A stretch of DNA of 64,000 bases from an uncultured Lachnotalea sp. (GTDB taxonomy: Bacteria > Bacillota > Clostridia > Lachnospirales > Lachnospiraceae): the NCBI GenBank assembly GCA_947066815.1, contig CAMSZT010000003.1, positions 122,063-186,062 on the forward strand, given 5' to 3'. Positions 16,655 to 29,099 of this stretch are shown here, piece by piece. Position 1 is the first letter of the stretch. Each line of letters begins with the position of its first letter. Below the pieces are notes generated by a model, which saw only the letters and a program-made list of their open reading frames with translations, made no database searches and was not told the origin of the DNA. The position numbers were made by a program, and so were the translations under genes.

Positions 16655-17062
16655 TTATTTTGCCGCCTTGATCCTTGTTACCGCGCGCCGGAGGGCCATC
16701 TCTGCCCTGAGGGGATCCAGATCCTCATTGTGAGCCTGGAGCCTTGCCTCCGCACGCTCTTTTGCCTGCTTTGCGCGCTCCACGTCGATCTCTCCCGGCC
16801 ACTCGGCCGCTTCCGCCAGCACGGTGACGCTCTCTTTCAGAATCTCCACAAAACCGCCGTGAAGGGCCGCCTGCTTCTCCTCGCCGCCCTCCAGATGGAT
16901 CGTCAGGATCCCGGGCCGCAGGATGCAGGTGGTGGGCACATGGCTTTTGTAAACGCCGATGGCTCCCTCCCTGGTATCCATTTCCACCATCTCCGCGCTG
17001 CCCTCGTAGAAGACCCGGTCGGGCGTGATGATCCGAAGCTCAAACGATTTTTCCGAAGCCAT
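16655..17062 (-). CDS. atpC: F1F0 ATP synthase subunit epsilon
   Basis: A 135-residue epsilon subunit: an N-terminal beta-sandwich with FELRIITPDRVFYEG and GVYKSHVPTTCILRPG, then a C-terminal helical hairpin (residues 90-135, Arg/Ala/Glu-rich). It sits on the central stalk and can restrain ATP hydrolysis. It is the last gene of the operon, 11 bp after atpD, and is followed by two terminators. Confidence 0.93.
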   Translation of the reverse strand: MASEKSFELRIITPDRVFYEGSAEMVEMDTREGAIGVYKSHVPTTCILRPGILTIHLEGGEEKQAALHGGFVEILKESVTVLAEAAEWPGEIDVERAKQAKERAEARLQAHNEDLDPLRAEMALRRAVTRIKAAK

Positions 17063-17073
17063 TCACACACCCC

Positions 17074-18480
<1,407 letters not shown>

Positions 18481-18494
18481 TTATAGTTTATTCG

Positions 18495-19364
18495 TTAATT
18501 CAATGCTTCTGCGCCTGCAATGATCTCCGTCAGCTCCTGGGTGATGGAGGACTGTCTTGCACGGTTGTACTGCAGGGACAGTTTCTCGATCATCTCCTCC
18601 GCGTTGCTGGTGGCAGAATCCATTGCCTGCATCCTGGCGCCGTTCTCGCTGGCGATGGACTCCAGCATGCCGCCATAGATCAGATTGTATACATAGCCGG
18701 GGATCAGGGCATCCAGCACCGCCTCCTCATCCCCGTCGTAATTCATCGGGCATTCCCGTTCCTTTGCCGGCTCGCTCCCCGCTTTGATCTCCTCCTCGGT
18801 AAGTTCCACCGGCAGAAGCTTGATGAGCTTCGGCTCATGGCTGACCGTATTCTTGAAAGAAGTGTAGGCCAGATAGATCTCGCCCACTTCCCCTTTCTGG
18901 TAAGCCTCCAGGACCGCCTTTCCGATGGCCGACGCATCCGCATAGGAGGGCGCCTCGATCACGTCGGAATAATCCGCCGTCAGCGTGTAGCCCCTTCTCG
19001 CAAGGGCGTCCCGCCCCTTCTTTCCGATGGCATAAAGGTGCGCCCTCTCCGCCTCGATCCCGGAAAGGACCGTCTTCACGATGTTGGAGTTGTAGCCGCC
19101 CGCCAGCCCTCTGTTGGAGGTGATGGCGATGACTGCCTGCTTATCGGAAGCGCCCCTCACCAGATAACGGTGGCGCACATTCTGCGTATGGGCCAGAATG
19201 GAGCAGACGGTGCTGTAGGTCATGTCAAAGTAGGGCCTGGTGTTCTCGGCCCTCGTCCTGGACTTCTGCAGCTTCACCGTGGACACCAGCTTCATGGCAT
19301 TGGTGATCTGTCCCGTGCTCTGAATGCTGGCTCTCCTTCTTTTGATCTCACGCATTGTCGCCAT
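18495..19364 (-). CDS. atpG: F1F0 ATP synthase subunit gamma
   Basis: A 289-residue gamma subunit forming the rotor shaft. The N-terminal helix IKRRRASIQSTGQITNAMK and the C-terminal helix with ARQSSITQELTEIIAGAEAL are the conserved coiled-coil pair, and AITSNRGLAGGYN is the family motif at the start of the Rossmann-like domain. It starts 4 bp after atpA stops, so translation is probably coupled. Confidence 0.96.
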   Translation of the reverse strand: MATMREIKRRRASIQSTGQITNAMKLVSTVKLQKSRTRAENTRPYFDMTYSTVCSILAHTQNVRHRYLVRGASDKQAVIAITSNRGLAGGYNSNIVKTVLSGIEAERAHLYAIGKKGRDALARRGYTLTADYSDVIEAPSYADASAIGKAVLEAYQKGEVGEIYLAYTSFKNTVSHEPKLIKLLPVELTEEEIKAGSEPAKERECPMNYDGDEEAVLDALIPGYVYNLIYGGMLESIASENGARMQAMDSATSNAEEMIEKLSLQYNRARQSSITQELTEIIAGAEALN

Positions 19365-19368
19365 AGGA

Positions 19369-21436
<2,068 letters not shown>

Positions 21437-21449
<13 letters not shown>

Positions 21450-22003
21450 GTTTCATCCCCTATTTCCTTTAACGTCCTGTCAATGAGCTCGTCCTGGATC
21501 TTCACGTCCATGGAACCTGCCACGGCCTTTCCGGCCATGAGGGACGCAATGGTGATCATTTCTTTCTTCATCTCATCGAGGGCCTTCTTCTTCTCAAGCT
21601 CCGCCTCCCGGCCGGCCCTCTCGATGATGCGCGCAGATTCTGCCTTCGCCTCCTCCAGGATCTCCTCCTCCCTTCTCAGGGCTTTCTTCCTGGCATCGGA
21701 AAGGATCGCTTCCGCTTCCTTATCAATGTTTTTGAGCTTTGCCTCATACTCCGTCTTCAGCCCCTCGGCCGATTCCTTTTCCTTTGCGGCGCCTTCCAGG
21801 TCGGTACGGATCCGCTCGCTGCGCTTCTCCAGCATGGCTCTCGCCGGATTGAAAAGCAGATAAGACAAGGCAAAAAACAGGATGAATATATTGACGCCCA
21901 GCAAAATGGCATCATGGATCAGCTGCGGATCAAGGCCCAGGATCCTGGTGTACTCTTCCCCGCTGGCGATCAGAAAACTGCCTGCTGCCAATATGGATTC
22001 CAA
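21437..22003 (-). CDS. atpF: F1F0 ATP synthase subunit b
   Basis: A 188-residue b subunit: one membrane helix (residues 30-50, AILLGVNIFILFFALSYLLF), then a long charged coiled coil full of Glu, Lys and Ala, the peripheral stalk. The start is a TTG at 22003, the only usable start codon before residue 58, backed by a very strong AAGGAGGAGGAG. A weak codon with a strong site may tune b-subunit dosage. The gene ends 13 bp inside atpH. Confidence 0.93.
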
Positions 22004-22054
22004 TGCTCCTCCTCCTTTCTCTCTTTTTTCTCAAAGATAAGCTTTGGAAAGGCT

Positions 22055-23054
<1,000 letters not shown>

Positions 23055-23151
23055 GCTCTCACCCCTTTCTTTATGGAAATAGGATTTTTGCCGCAGCCTG
23101 CCGGGCAGAAGAGGGGACTCCCCTGCACATAAAGCTGCCGCATTTTATCTT

Positions 23152-23562
23152 TCAGTCTTTGGGATCCCCGAAGATCCCGAAATGACAGAAAGCCTTATGG
23201 ATCAGCGGCCTTGCATACACCCCAAGCTTCAGGGTGAAAAAGCCCGCAAGGATCGCCAGCATGTTGAACCAGCCGGACCACCAGGCAAGCACAAAGGCCA
23301 CAGCCCCGGCGGCCACCCGGATCAGGTAAGACCGAAGGGCATGGTTCTTCGCTGATTTCTCCTCCATCATGTCCATGGAGGTCTCCAGTGTAATGCTCAT
23401 ATGGATAAAATAACCGACAGAAAGCAGGACGCCCAGAAGGAAACCGTACAGAATCCCGTCTGAAAGCCCCCAGGCCGCCAGGATGACCGCCGTCCCGACA
23501 ATGCCCCACAGGCCGATGCCAAGGAGCACCTCCCGCACCACCTGGCCGACATATTTAATCAT
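23152..23562 (-). CDS. ATP synthase subunit I-like membrane protein (AtpI family)
   Basis: A 136-residue protein with four hydrophobic helices (about 12-32, 36-54, 80-98 and 103-120) and short charged loops. Size, topology and its place immediately ahead of atpB fit the ATP synthase subunit I family, thought to aid c-ring assembly and Mg2+ or Ca2+ uptake. No catalytic motif is expected. The gene overlaps the AtpZ gene by 8 bp. The family call rests mainly on context and topology. Confidence 0.7.
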   Translation of the reverse strand: MIKYVGQVVREVLLGIGLWGIVGTAVILAAWGLSDGILYGFLLGVLLSVGYFIHMSITLETSMDMMEEKSAKNHALRSYLIRVAAGAVAFVLAWWSGWFNMLAILAGFFTLKLGVYARPLIHKAFCHFGIFGDPKD

Positions 23563-23797
23563 CGTCTCTCTCCTCTTCTTCCCCGTCCGGCCGGACCGCC
23601 TTCTTCGCCAGAAGATAGGCGCTCCTCGCGCCGGCGAGGATCCCCAGAATCAGAAGGGGAAGCGTAAAATACGTAGAAAACCGGTTATCCAGCCACACGC
23701 CGAGCGCGACGCAGAGGATCACCGGCGTCAGCATGGTGATCCCCAACTGGCTGACCAAAGACAGGCAGCGGACAAGCTCCCTGTGCTTTTTATTCAT
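23555..23797 (-). CDS. AtpZ/AtpI family small membrane protein
   Basis: An 80-residue protein with two helices (about residues 12-33 and 43-64) and an acidic tail. VSQLGITMLTPVILCVALGV followed by WLDNRF matches the AtpZ family, which forms a complex with AtpI and helps cation supply or assembly of F-type ATPases. It starts inside the end of the dCMP deaminase gene (4-bp overlap), tying the nucleotide gene to the atp transcript. Confidence 0.8.
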   Translation of the reverse strand: MNKKHRELVRCLSLVSQLGITMLTPVILCVALGVWLDNRFSTYFTLPLLILGILAGARSAYLLAKKAVRPDGEEEERDDD

Positions 23798-24282
23798 ACG
23801 GATACCTCCAGCCGTCTTCCGGTCGGCCGGTAGAGCACCAGTTCCACCCCCGCAGACCGGAGCATCCGCTTGGACGCCCGCACTGCGGACGTATCGCCGT
23901 ATTTGTCGTCTGCATAAATTATCGTCTTAATTCCGCTTTGTATAATCGCCTTGGCACATTCATTGCAGGGAAACAAGGTCACATAGAGCTTGCTGCCCTC
24001 CAGGCTCCCCCCGCGGTAATTTAAGATCGCGTTGAGCTCGCTGTGGGTGCTGTAAAAATACTTGGTCTCGTAGGGGTCGTCCCCCTCCCGCTCCCAGGGA
24101 AACTCATCGTCCGGGCATCCCTTTGGAAACCCGTTATAGCCCATAGAAAGGATCTTGTTGTCCGGGCTGACGATACAGGCCCCCACCTGGGTGCCCGGAT
24201 CCTTGGAGCGCATGGCCGAAAGCTCCGCTACGCCCATAAAATATTCATCCCAGGAAATATAATCCTGACGTTTTCCACTCAT
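23794..24282 (-). CDS. dCMP deaminase (ComEB type)
   Basis: A 162-residue zinc deaminase making dUMP from dCMP for dTMP synthesis. The zinc site is complete: His80-Ser-Glu82 (THSELNAI) and Cys106/Cys109 (FPCNECAK). The N-terminal DYISWDEYFMGVAELSAMRS and ACIVSPDNKILSMGYNGFP are the usual family blocks. It overlaps AtpZ by 4 bp and follows rpiB by 14 bp. Confidence 0.9.
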   Translation of the reverse strand: MSGKRQDYISWDEYFMGVAELSAMRSKDPGTQVGACIVSPDNKILSMGYNGFPKGCPDDEFPWEREGDDPYETKYFYSTHSELNAILNYRGGSLEGSKLYVTLFPCNECAKAIIQSGIKTIIYADDKYGDTSAVRASKRMLRSAGVELVLYRPTGRRLEVSV

Positions 24283-24296
24283 ACCTGTATCTCCCG

Positions 24297-24725
24297 CTAC
24301 TCTTCGATGAGGCTTATGCGCCTTGCGTGGCGCTCGTCTCCGGAAAAAGGAGTGTTCAAAAAAGTATCCACGATCTTCACCGCCAGGCCGGGGCCTAAGA
24401 CTCTCGCCCCCATGGCCAGGATATTGGCGTCGTTGTGGAGCCTGGTGGCCTCCGCCGAGAAGCAGTCGGAGCAGAGGGCCGCGCGGATCCCTTTGACCTT
24501 ATTGGCCGCGATGGAGATGCCGATCCCCGTCCCGCAGATCAAGATCCCCCTCTCACATTCGCCGCCCGCCACCGCGTGGGCCACCGCCCTGGCATATACG
24601 GGGTAGTCCACCGCCTCCGTGCCAAAACAGCCGTAATCTTTATATTCAAAATGATTCTTGTCGAGCCAGGCCATGATCTCCTGCTTTAACTCATATCCGC
24701 CATGGTCACATCCCAATGCTATCAT
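24297..24725 (-). CDS. rpiB: Ribose-5-phosphate isomerase B
   Basis: A 142-residue RpiB/LacAB-family isomerase interconverting ribose-5-phosphate and ribulose-5-phosphate in the pentose phosphate pathway. CDHGGYELK with the catalytic Asp/His region and ILICGTGIGISIAANKVKGI with the catalytic Cys are intact. The ATG at 24725 lies 6 bp after GGAGG and is preferred to the longer frame from 24851. The gene overlaps the LMW phosphatase-like gene by 20 bp. Confidence 0.92.
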   Translation of the reverse strand: MIALGCDHGGYELKQEIMAWLDKNHFEYKDYGCFGTEAVDYPVYARAVAHAVAGGECERGILICGTGIGISIAANKVKGIRAALCSDCFSAEATRLHNDANILAMGARVLGPGLAVKIVDTFLNTPFSGDERHARRISLIEE

Positions 24726-25179
24726 CTGCATCCTCCTTAAATATGATCTCCGCCGCCAGCTTCGTGAACAGGTCGATGTGTTCGTAGCAGGCGCCGTAAT
24801 CCGCGAGGCTCCCTCCCAGAGGCTCCGTGATGTCCCCATCCTGCCCCGCAAATCCCCTCAGGGTAAACACATTCGGCAGGTCGGGAAACCGCTCCCTCAC
24901 CTGCTCCCGCTCTGCCCCCGTCATCGTAAGCACCAGAGTCCCGGGAGCAAGGTCCGTACTCTCCAGCAGCTTTGCCTCGTCGGCCAGAAGCGAAAGCCTG
25001 TGGCTTGTCAGAATGGCCACCGCCTTCTGGTTGATGGGTTCCGGAAAAAGGACCACCAGCCCCCTGGACATCACCTCGATCTCCCGCTCCCCGCGGATCC
25101 CTTCGAATACGGCCGCCGCCATATTGCTCAGACAGGTATTGTCCGTACAGACAAAAATCACCCTCTTTACTGCTGACAT
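24706..25179 (-). CDS. Low-molecular-weight phosphatase-like protein with a broken P-loop
   Basis: A 157-residue member of the LMW tyrosine/arginine phosphatase family. In Firmicutes such proteins (YwlE type) often sit between sua5 and rpiB, as here. The P-loop should read CTGNTCRSPMA, but this protein has CTDNTCLSNMA (residues 11-21): the transition-state arginine is Leu17, Gly is Asp13 and Pro is Asn19. The general-acid loop DP is changed to ITEP (Glu119). The nucleophile Cys11 remains. The CTG codon at 25131-25129 is one base from CGG (Arg). The fold is probably kept but activity is doubtful; it may bind phosphoproteins or be under relaxed selection. Confidence 0.82.
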   Translation of the reverse strand: MSAVKRVIFVCTDNTCLSNMAAAVFEGIRGEREIEVMSRGLVVLFPEPINQKAVAILTSHRLSLLADEAKLLESTDLAPGTLVLTMTGAEREQVRERFPDLPNVFTLRGFAGQDGDITEPLGGSLADYGACYEHIDLFTKLAAEIIFKEDADDSIGM

Positions 25180-25230
25180 ACCATCACTCCTGACTTCTTC
25201 TCCTTGCCAATGTACATCTCATGCTGTCTT

Positions 25231-26310
25231 CTATCCTCCGGAAGAGGAAATGCCGCCGCACGTTACAGTCCTATATCCCGCCGCCTTGAGAAGGCGGTTC
25301 ATGATCGCCCCGCCGAGGGGGTTCTCCTCAAAACTTTCCGAAAATATGCAGTCCACCTGCTCCCTGTCAAAGGCCCGGAGCACGTCGTAAAGGCTCCTCG
25401 CAACGCTCTCCGGCTCGTTTCTCCTGCCGGCGCATTTTTTCACCGGGGCCTCGTAAAACCGCTCCGACTCCTCCGTGCAGAGGACTCCTGCCCGCTTCCC
25501 CTCCTCCGCCGCTCTTTGCAGCGCCTCCTCGATGGCGGCGCACACCTGGGCAGGACTTCCGAGGAAGACAGTCATCTCCGCCCTCGGTGCATAGTGCCGG
25601 TATTTCATACCCGGAGCCCTGGGTCTCACACCCGCCCCCGGCTCTCCCGTGACGGCCGCGTCCAGAGCCACCTCCCCGATCACGGAGGCGAGCATCTCCT
25701 CTGTGATATATCCGGGCCGGAGGATCGTCGGCCGTCCCCCGGTCACGTCGATGATGGTCGATTCCAGCCCGATCCCCACCGTCCCGCCGTCCACGACCAT
25801 GTCCACCCTCCCGTCCAGGTCCTCCAGGACGTGGAGGGCCTTCGTGGGGCTGGGCCTGCCGGAGGCGTTGGCGCTGGGAGCCGCGATGGGAACCCCCGCC
25901 GCCCGGATGACGGCCCTCGCCACCGGGTGGGACGGCATCCGCACGGCCACCGTGTCCAGGCCGCCTGTGACTCCGTAAGGCACGCGGGCCGTCTTCCGGA
26001 ACACAAGCGTCATCGGGCCGGGCCAGAATGCCTCCGCCAGAGCAAAGGCCGTCTGCGGGATCTCCTCCGCCAGCGGATAGAGCTCCTCCATGGACGTGAT
26101 ATGGAGGATCAGCGGATTGTCGGAGGGCCGGCCCTTCGCCGCGTAGATCTTTGCGGCCGCCTCCTCGTCCAGGCCGTTGGCCCCCAGACCATACACGGTC
26201 TCCGTAGGAAATGCCACCAGGCCGCCGCCTGCCAGCACCCTCCCCGCTTCCTCAACAGCGGGCCCATCCATATGGAGTTCGTCTATCCTTACCAACTTCG
26301 TTATCATCAT
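25231..26310 (-). CDS. Threonylcarbamoyl-AMP synthase (Sua5 type)
   Basis: A 359-residue Sua5 protein making threonylcarbamoyl-AMP for the t6A37 modification of tRNA. The YrdC domain (about 1-210) has GGLVAFPTETVYGLGANG, KIYAAKGRPSDNPLILHI, PIAAPSANASGRPSPT and GGTVGIGLESTIIDVTG; the C-terminal Sua5 domain starts near 235 with PGMKYRHYAP. The start MMITKLVRID matches the family, but there is no clear SD, and a TATACT box (26323-26318) lies only 7 bp upstream, so the message may be leaderless. A 15-bp palindrome (TTTCCA-TTT-TGGAAA, 26332-26346) overlaps where a -35 box would be. Confidence 0.92.
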   Translation of the reverse strand: MMITKLVRIDELHMDGPAVEEAGRVLAGGGLVAFPTETVYGLGANGLDEEAAAKIYAAKGRPSDNPLILHITSMEELYPLAEEIPQTAFALAEAFWPGPMTLVFRKTARVPYGVTGGLDTVAVRMPSHPVARAVIRAAGVPIAAPSANASGRPSPTKALHVLEDLDGRVDMVVDGGTVGIGLESTIIDVTGGRPTILRPGYITEEMLASVIGEVALDAAVTGEPGAGVRPRAPGMKYRHYAPRAEMTVFLGSPAQVCAAIEEALQRAAEEGKRAGVLCTEESERFYEAPVKKCAGRRNEPESVARSLYDVLRAFDREQVDCIFSESFEENPLGGAIMNRLLKAAGYRTVTCGGISSSGG

Positions 26311-26386
26311 AAAACTCAGTATAACACCCTTTTTCCAAAATGGAAAGACCAGTCTTTGTAAAAATTGCAGAAATTTTTTCTGTCCT

Positions 26387-27082
26387 TCAAAACTCCTCGT
26401 CGATGTACTGCAGGATCCCGGCCGCGAGGGCTTTTGCCACCTCATCCTGGTAGCTCTCCGTGCGTAGTTTCTCCGCATCCTCCCAGTTGCTCAAGAACCC
26501 GCATTCCGCGATGACGATCGGGCAGGACACGTGGAGCAGCATATAATATTCCCCGTTTTCTTTCGCCTTCAGTTCCCTGCTGCTGACCGACTCATTGAAC
26601 ACCTTCTGGAGGATCTCCGCCAGCTTTTTCCCCTTCTCCGAGCTCTTATAGTAAAACATCTGGGACCCGTGGACGCTCCCGTCCCCGTAGCTGTTCTGAT
26701 GGATGCTGACCACAAAGTCCGCCTTGCTCTCCTCGATAATCTCACACCGCCGGTTTAAGTCCGCCCGCTTTTTATTTCCGTCCGTCTCCTTGTAAAGCCC
26801 GCCGTCGTCCGTCCTCGTGAGGACCACCCGCACGCCCTCCTTTTCCAGGAGCTCTTTGGTCTTCAGCGTGATCGCCAGGTTGATGTCCTTCTCCAGGACC
26901 TCGTTGATGCCGATCTTGCCCGGATCCGCCCCTCCATGGCCCGCGTCCAGGGCCACCACCGGCGAGGCCCCTCCGGATACGGCCGCGCTCCCCCTCCAGA
27001 GAACCCCCGCCGCCGGACCGGACAGAACAAACACGGCCAGTAAAAGGACCACGCCCATGACAAATTCCACACATCGCTTCAA
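26387..27082 (-). CDS. N-acetylmuramoyl-L-alanine amidase (CwlD-like, Amidase_3)
   Basis: A 231-residue exported amidase. Residues 8-30 are a signal or membrane anchor. The zinc amidase domain follows with VVALDAGHGGADPGKIG (zinc His), EKDINLAITLKTKELLEKEG, a mid-region ADFVVSIHQNSYGD (second His) and PIVIAECGFLSN (catalytic Glu). Sequence and length fit CwlD, which makes muramic-delta-lactam in the spore cortex together with a PdaA deacetylase. That suggests, but does not prove, a spore-former. The gene is separate from sua5 by 76 bp. Confidence 0.85.
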   Translation of the reverse strand: MKRCVEFVMGVVLLLAVFVLSGPAAGVLWRGSAAVSGGASPVVALDAGHGGADPGKIGINEVLEKDINLAITLKTKELLEKEGVRVVLTRTDDGGLYKETDGNKKRADLNRRCEIIEESKADFVVSIHQNSYGDGSVHGSQMFYYKSSEKGKKLAEILQKVFNESVSSRELKAKENGEYYMLLHVSCPIVIAECGFLSNWEDAEKLRTESYQDEVAKALAAGILQYIDEEF

Positions 27083-27203
27083 AGGAATGCCTCCCCATAA
27101 ATCCGATCATCTATACTATATGAGGAGAAAACGGACGGTTATGAGATAAATCTGATCCTCTGCCGGCCTTATATCGCCCCCGGTTCCCTTTACCACTCCG
27201 CTT

Positions 27204-27469
27204 TTACGGAAAACCTTCGTATATTCCGGCCGGTACCTCCTCACCAAAATCATACTGTGCGACCGCGTCCTTTTCAAACCCATAAATTGTCACCATCTGT
27301 TTTCCGGATCCACGATCCAGTACTCTCTGACGCCGGCCGTACGATACTTGAACAATTTCGTCATATGATCTCTCGCCCTGCTGCCCGGCGAAACGATCTC
27401 TATCACCCAGTCAGGCGCACCATGGCATCCCGCATCGTCCAATTTAGACGGATCACAGATAACGGCAGG
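27204..27469 (-). pseudogene. Uma2 family remnant (5' truncated and frameshifted)
   Basis: Leftward from 27469 the frame reads ICDPSKLDDAGCHGAPDWV and continues IEIVSPGS, LFKYRTAGVREYWIVDPEN, clearly the C-terminal half of an Uma2 protein and close to the intact gene at 417-959. It stops at 27290, but one frame over the text continues MVTIYGFEKDAVAQYDFG to a stop at 27204-27206, so a one-base loss near 27296 broke it. The N-terminal 85 or so residues are missing; beyond 27470 lies repeat-like DNA (hairpin 27495-27525 and a 21-bp repeat). Confidence 0.8.
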
Positions 27470-27559
27470 GCTTTCTCCGAGGCCCGTGTGCAATCGAGTA
27501 GGGAAGGAGCATCCGCCCCTACTCGCCGCGCAGACCGCACGCCGCTCCTGCGGCATATT

Positions 27560-27580
27560 CCTCTGTACGGGCTTGCGCAT
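27560..27580 (+). repeat. 21-bp terminator-adjacent repeat, copy 1
   Basis: CCTCTGTACGGGCTTGCGCA plus T, 20 of 21 bases identical to 30849-30869, and likewise placed directly before a long perfect hairpin. Confidence 0.65.
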
Positions 27581-27588
27581 AAAAGGAA

Positions 27589-27633
27589 CGGGGCTGCCGC
27601 CCGGCTGGACTCTCCAGCCGGGCGGCAGCCCCG
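27589..27633 (-). terminator. Terminator of the URO-D family gene (21-bp perfect stem)
   Basis: Arms 27589-27609 and 27613-27633 are exact inverted repeats around a 3-nt loop (CTC); on the minus strand the stem is followed by TTCCTTTT. It lies about 60 bp past the stop at 27695. Confidence 0.8.
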
Positions 27634-27657
27634 GTTCGTTGCAGATATACTCTCGGA

Positions 27658-27679
27658 TCTAAGGAAACGCTTTGATCAA
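27658..27679 (+). repeat. TCTAAGGAAACGC repeat, solo copy
   Basis: TCTAAGGAAACGC then TTTGATCAA; the same 13 bp followed by TGATCAA form the left arm of the inverted repeat at 33969-34009. Confidence 0.45.
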
Positions 27680-27694
27680 CATTTCCCTATCTCT

Positions 27695-28723
27695 TTATTT
27701 CTTCAGAAGCCTCTCGGAGATCTCCGCAGCCTTCTCATACACCCAGTGGATGTGCTCGTCCGGCGTATCCAGATGGGTCGTGCAGTCCGCGCCGATGATG
27801 ATCCCGGTGGTACCCGCCTCGTCCACGATCTTCTCCACGTAATCCTGGATCTCCTGCTTGGTGCCGGTGCAGATCAGGTCGGTGTTGTTGTTTCCGAAGC
27901 CGCCGATCACGCACTTGCCGCCGAACATCTTCTTGCCCTCCGCAACCGGAACTCCCTCTGCGTGAACGGCCCAGTTGATGACGCTGCAGTCATAGTCCGT
28001 GTAGATGGAAAGGTTATTCAGGTTTCCTCTCCAGCCGCAGATATGGAGCAGGTTGTCCTTCGCATAGGAGTTGGCCTTTGCGATGATCCTCTTCTCGCCG
28101 GGCGCCACGTACTTGTTGTAAACCGCGGGGGAGATCTCACGGTTGAAGCAGGATACGCTGAAGTAAATGCCGTCCATGATCCCCGCGCCGACGATCATGT
28201 CGATCAGCTTCTCCGTGTAGTCCGCAACCAGATCAAGCGCCACCTGGGTCGCCTCCGGATCCTCCTTCATCAGCAGAGCGATGGGAGCCTCCAGTCTGCC
28301 TGCCGTGTACAGCGGATGGGTCTGGTTCATCCTGTGGTTGATCTGGAAGGTGGGAGAGAACACGTTGTAGTACATCAGCACGTCATTGCCGTAGATCTCT
28401 CTGGTGGCCTTTGCGAATTCCACGCATTTTTCCAGGTACAGGTCCATCTCGTCCGTGGCCTTCAGGTTCTTAAAATCGGAAGCGCAGTTCATGTCCTCAT
28501 AGTTGAAAGGCATGAAGAAATATCCGTCCGTCATGACCTTGACGAAATCCGGATCGAATTCTTCCTTGAATTTCTTCGCCCCCTCCAGGTTCTTCGCGAT
28601 GTACTCCGGATTATGCAGGCCGTCTACCAGCTCATCCTCCAGAAAGTGGTGCCAGAAACCGACCAGGAGCTTTTCTGTCGGCTCATTGTGGAATGTTTTT
28701 AATACCAGTTCTTTTCTGTCCAT
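27695..28723 (-). CDS. Uroporphyrinogen decarboxylase family (URO-D) protein, methyltransferase-like
   Basis: A 342-residue URO-D superfamily barrel. It lacks the heme-pathway Arg/Asp signature of HemE and instead shows an HxC site, NLLHICGWRGN, as in corrinoid-dependent methyltransferases (MtaA, CmuA, MtbA type), followed by GGFGNNNTDLICTGT and IIIGADCTTHLDTP with a second candidate zinc Cys. Such proteins move methyl groups between cobalamin proteins and acceptors in anaerobes, but no corrinoid protein is encoded nearby, so the substrate is unknown. It has its own promoter (28766-28794) and terminator. Confidence 0.78.
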   Translation of the reverse strand: MDRKELVLKTFHNEPTEKLLVGFWHHFLEDELVDGLHNPEYIAKNLEGAKKFKEEFDPDFVKVMTDGYFFMPFNYEDMNCASDFKNLKATDEMDLYLEKCVEFAKATREIYGNDVLMYYNVFSPTFQINHRMNQTHPLYTAGRLEAPIALLMKEDPEATQVALDLVADYTEKLIDMIVGAGIMDGIYFSVSCFNREISPAVYNKYVAPGEKRIIAKANSYAKDNLLHICGWRGNLNNLSIYTDYDCSVINWAVHAEGVPVAEGKKMFGGKCVIGGFGNNNTDLICTGTKQEIQDYVEKIVDEAGTTGIIIGADCTTHLDTPDEHIHWVYEKAAEISERLLKK

Positions 28724-28765
28724 AATACATACCTCTCCTTATTTTTATTTATAGACTCCTCCTTT

Positions 28766-28794
28766 ACTATACACTTTTTTTCCCTTCCGCGCAA
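28766..28794 (-). promoter_or_regulatory. Promoter of the URO-D family gene
   Basis: On the minus strand TTGCGC (28794-28789), 17-bp spacer, TATAGT (28771-28766), about 40 bp before the start. Confidence 0.6.
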
Positions 28795-28947
28795 GGACTA
28801 ATATGATTAATTGTGGTTTTTTCTTTTCAGTATCTGTGCAAAAGTTCATGAAACTTTTACAAATTTTATATTTTTTTATTATTTTCTTTGTCCGGAACGC
28901 CAATTGACTTTCTTTCTCCCGGATGATAGACTTTCAGGCGTAAGGCA

Positions 28948-28978
28948 AAGGCGCTTTGGATCTTCCGGAGCGCCTTTT
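28948..28978 (+). terminator. Terminator-like hairpin in the amt leader
   Basis: AAGGCGCT (28948-28955) and AGCGCCTT (28969-28976) pair around 13 nt and are followed by TTTT. Lying 120 bp upstream of amt, it could be an attenuator or an ordinary leader hairpin. Confidence 0.45.
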
Positions 28979-29066
28979 CCATGTGCAGGGAAAAACTTTC
29001 CTGCGCAAGATCCGATTCTATGTCTATGTTACAGCGCGCTCCCGGACAGGAATTCCAAACGAACAT

Positions 29067-29085
29067 CGACGCGTCAAGCGCGTCG
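29067..29085 (+). promoter_or_regulatory. Stem-loop abutting the amt Shine-Dalgarno
   Basis: CGACGCG (29067-29073) and CGCGTCG (29079-29085) form a perfect 7-bp stem with a TCAAG loop; GGGAGGAGG begins at its last base, so folding could affect ribosome access. Confidence 0.45.
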
Positions 29086-29099
29086 GGAGGAGGAGAATT

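Larger units (their letters stand above)
28724..29099. other. 376-bp divergent intergenic region
   Basis: It carries the leftward promoter at 28766-28794, an A/T-rich tract (28800-28900) with a 7-bp inverted repeat AAAAGTT/AACTTTT, a terminator-like hairpin at 28948-28978 and the stem at 29067-29085. No gene was found. Confidence 0.6.

Noticed and set aside
26387..27082. CwlD as proof that the organism forms spores
   Set aside because: Amidase_3 proteins also occur in asporogenous relatives; no other sporulation gene apart from a CotH-family protein is in the window.
27470..27690. An insertion sequence inside the Uma2 remnant
   Set aside because: No transposase frame or clear terminal repeats with target duplication; only short hairpins and two dispersed repeats are visible.
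28948..29099. ANTAR-type tandem hairpins in the amt leader
   Set aside because: The loops are 13 and 5 nt, not paired hexaloops with the A1/G4 pattern.
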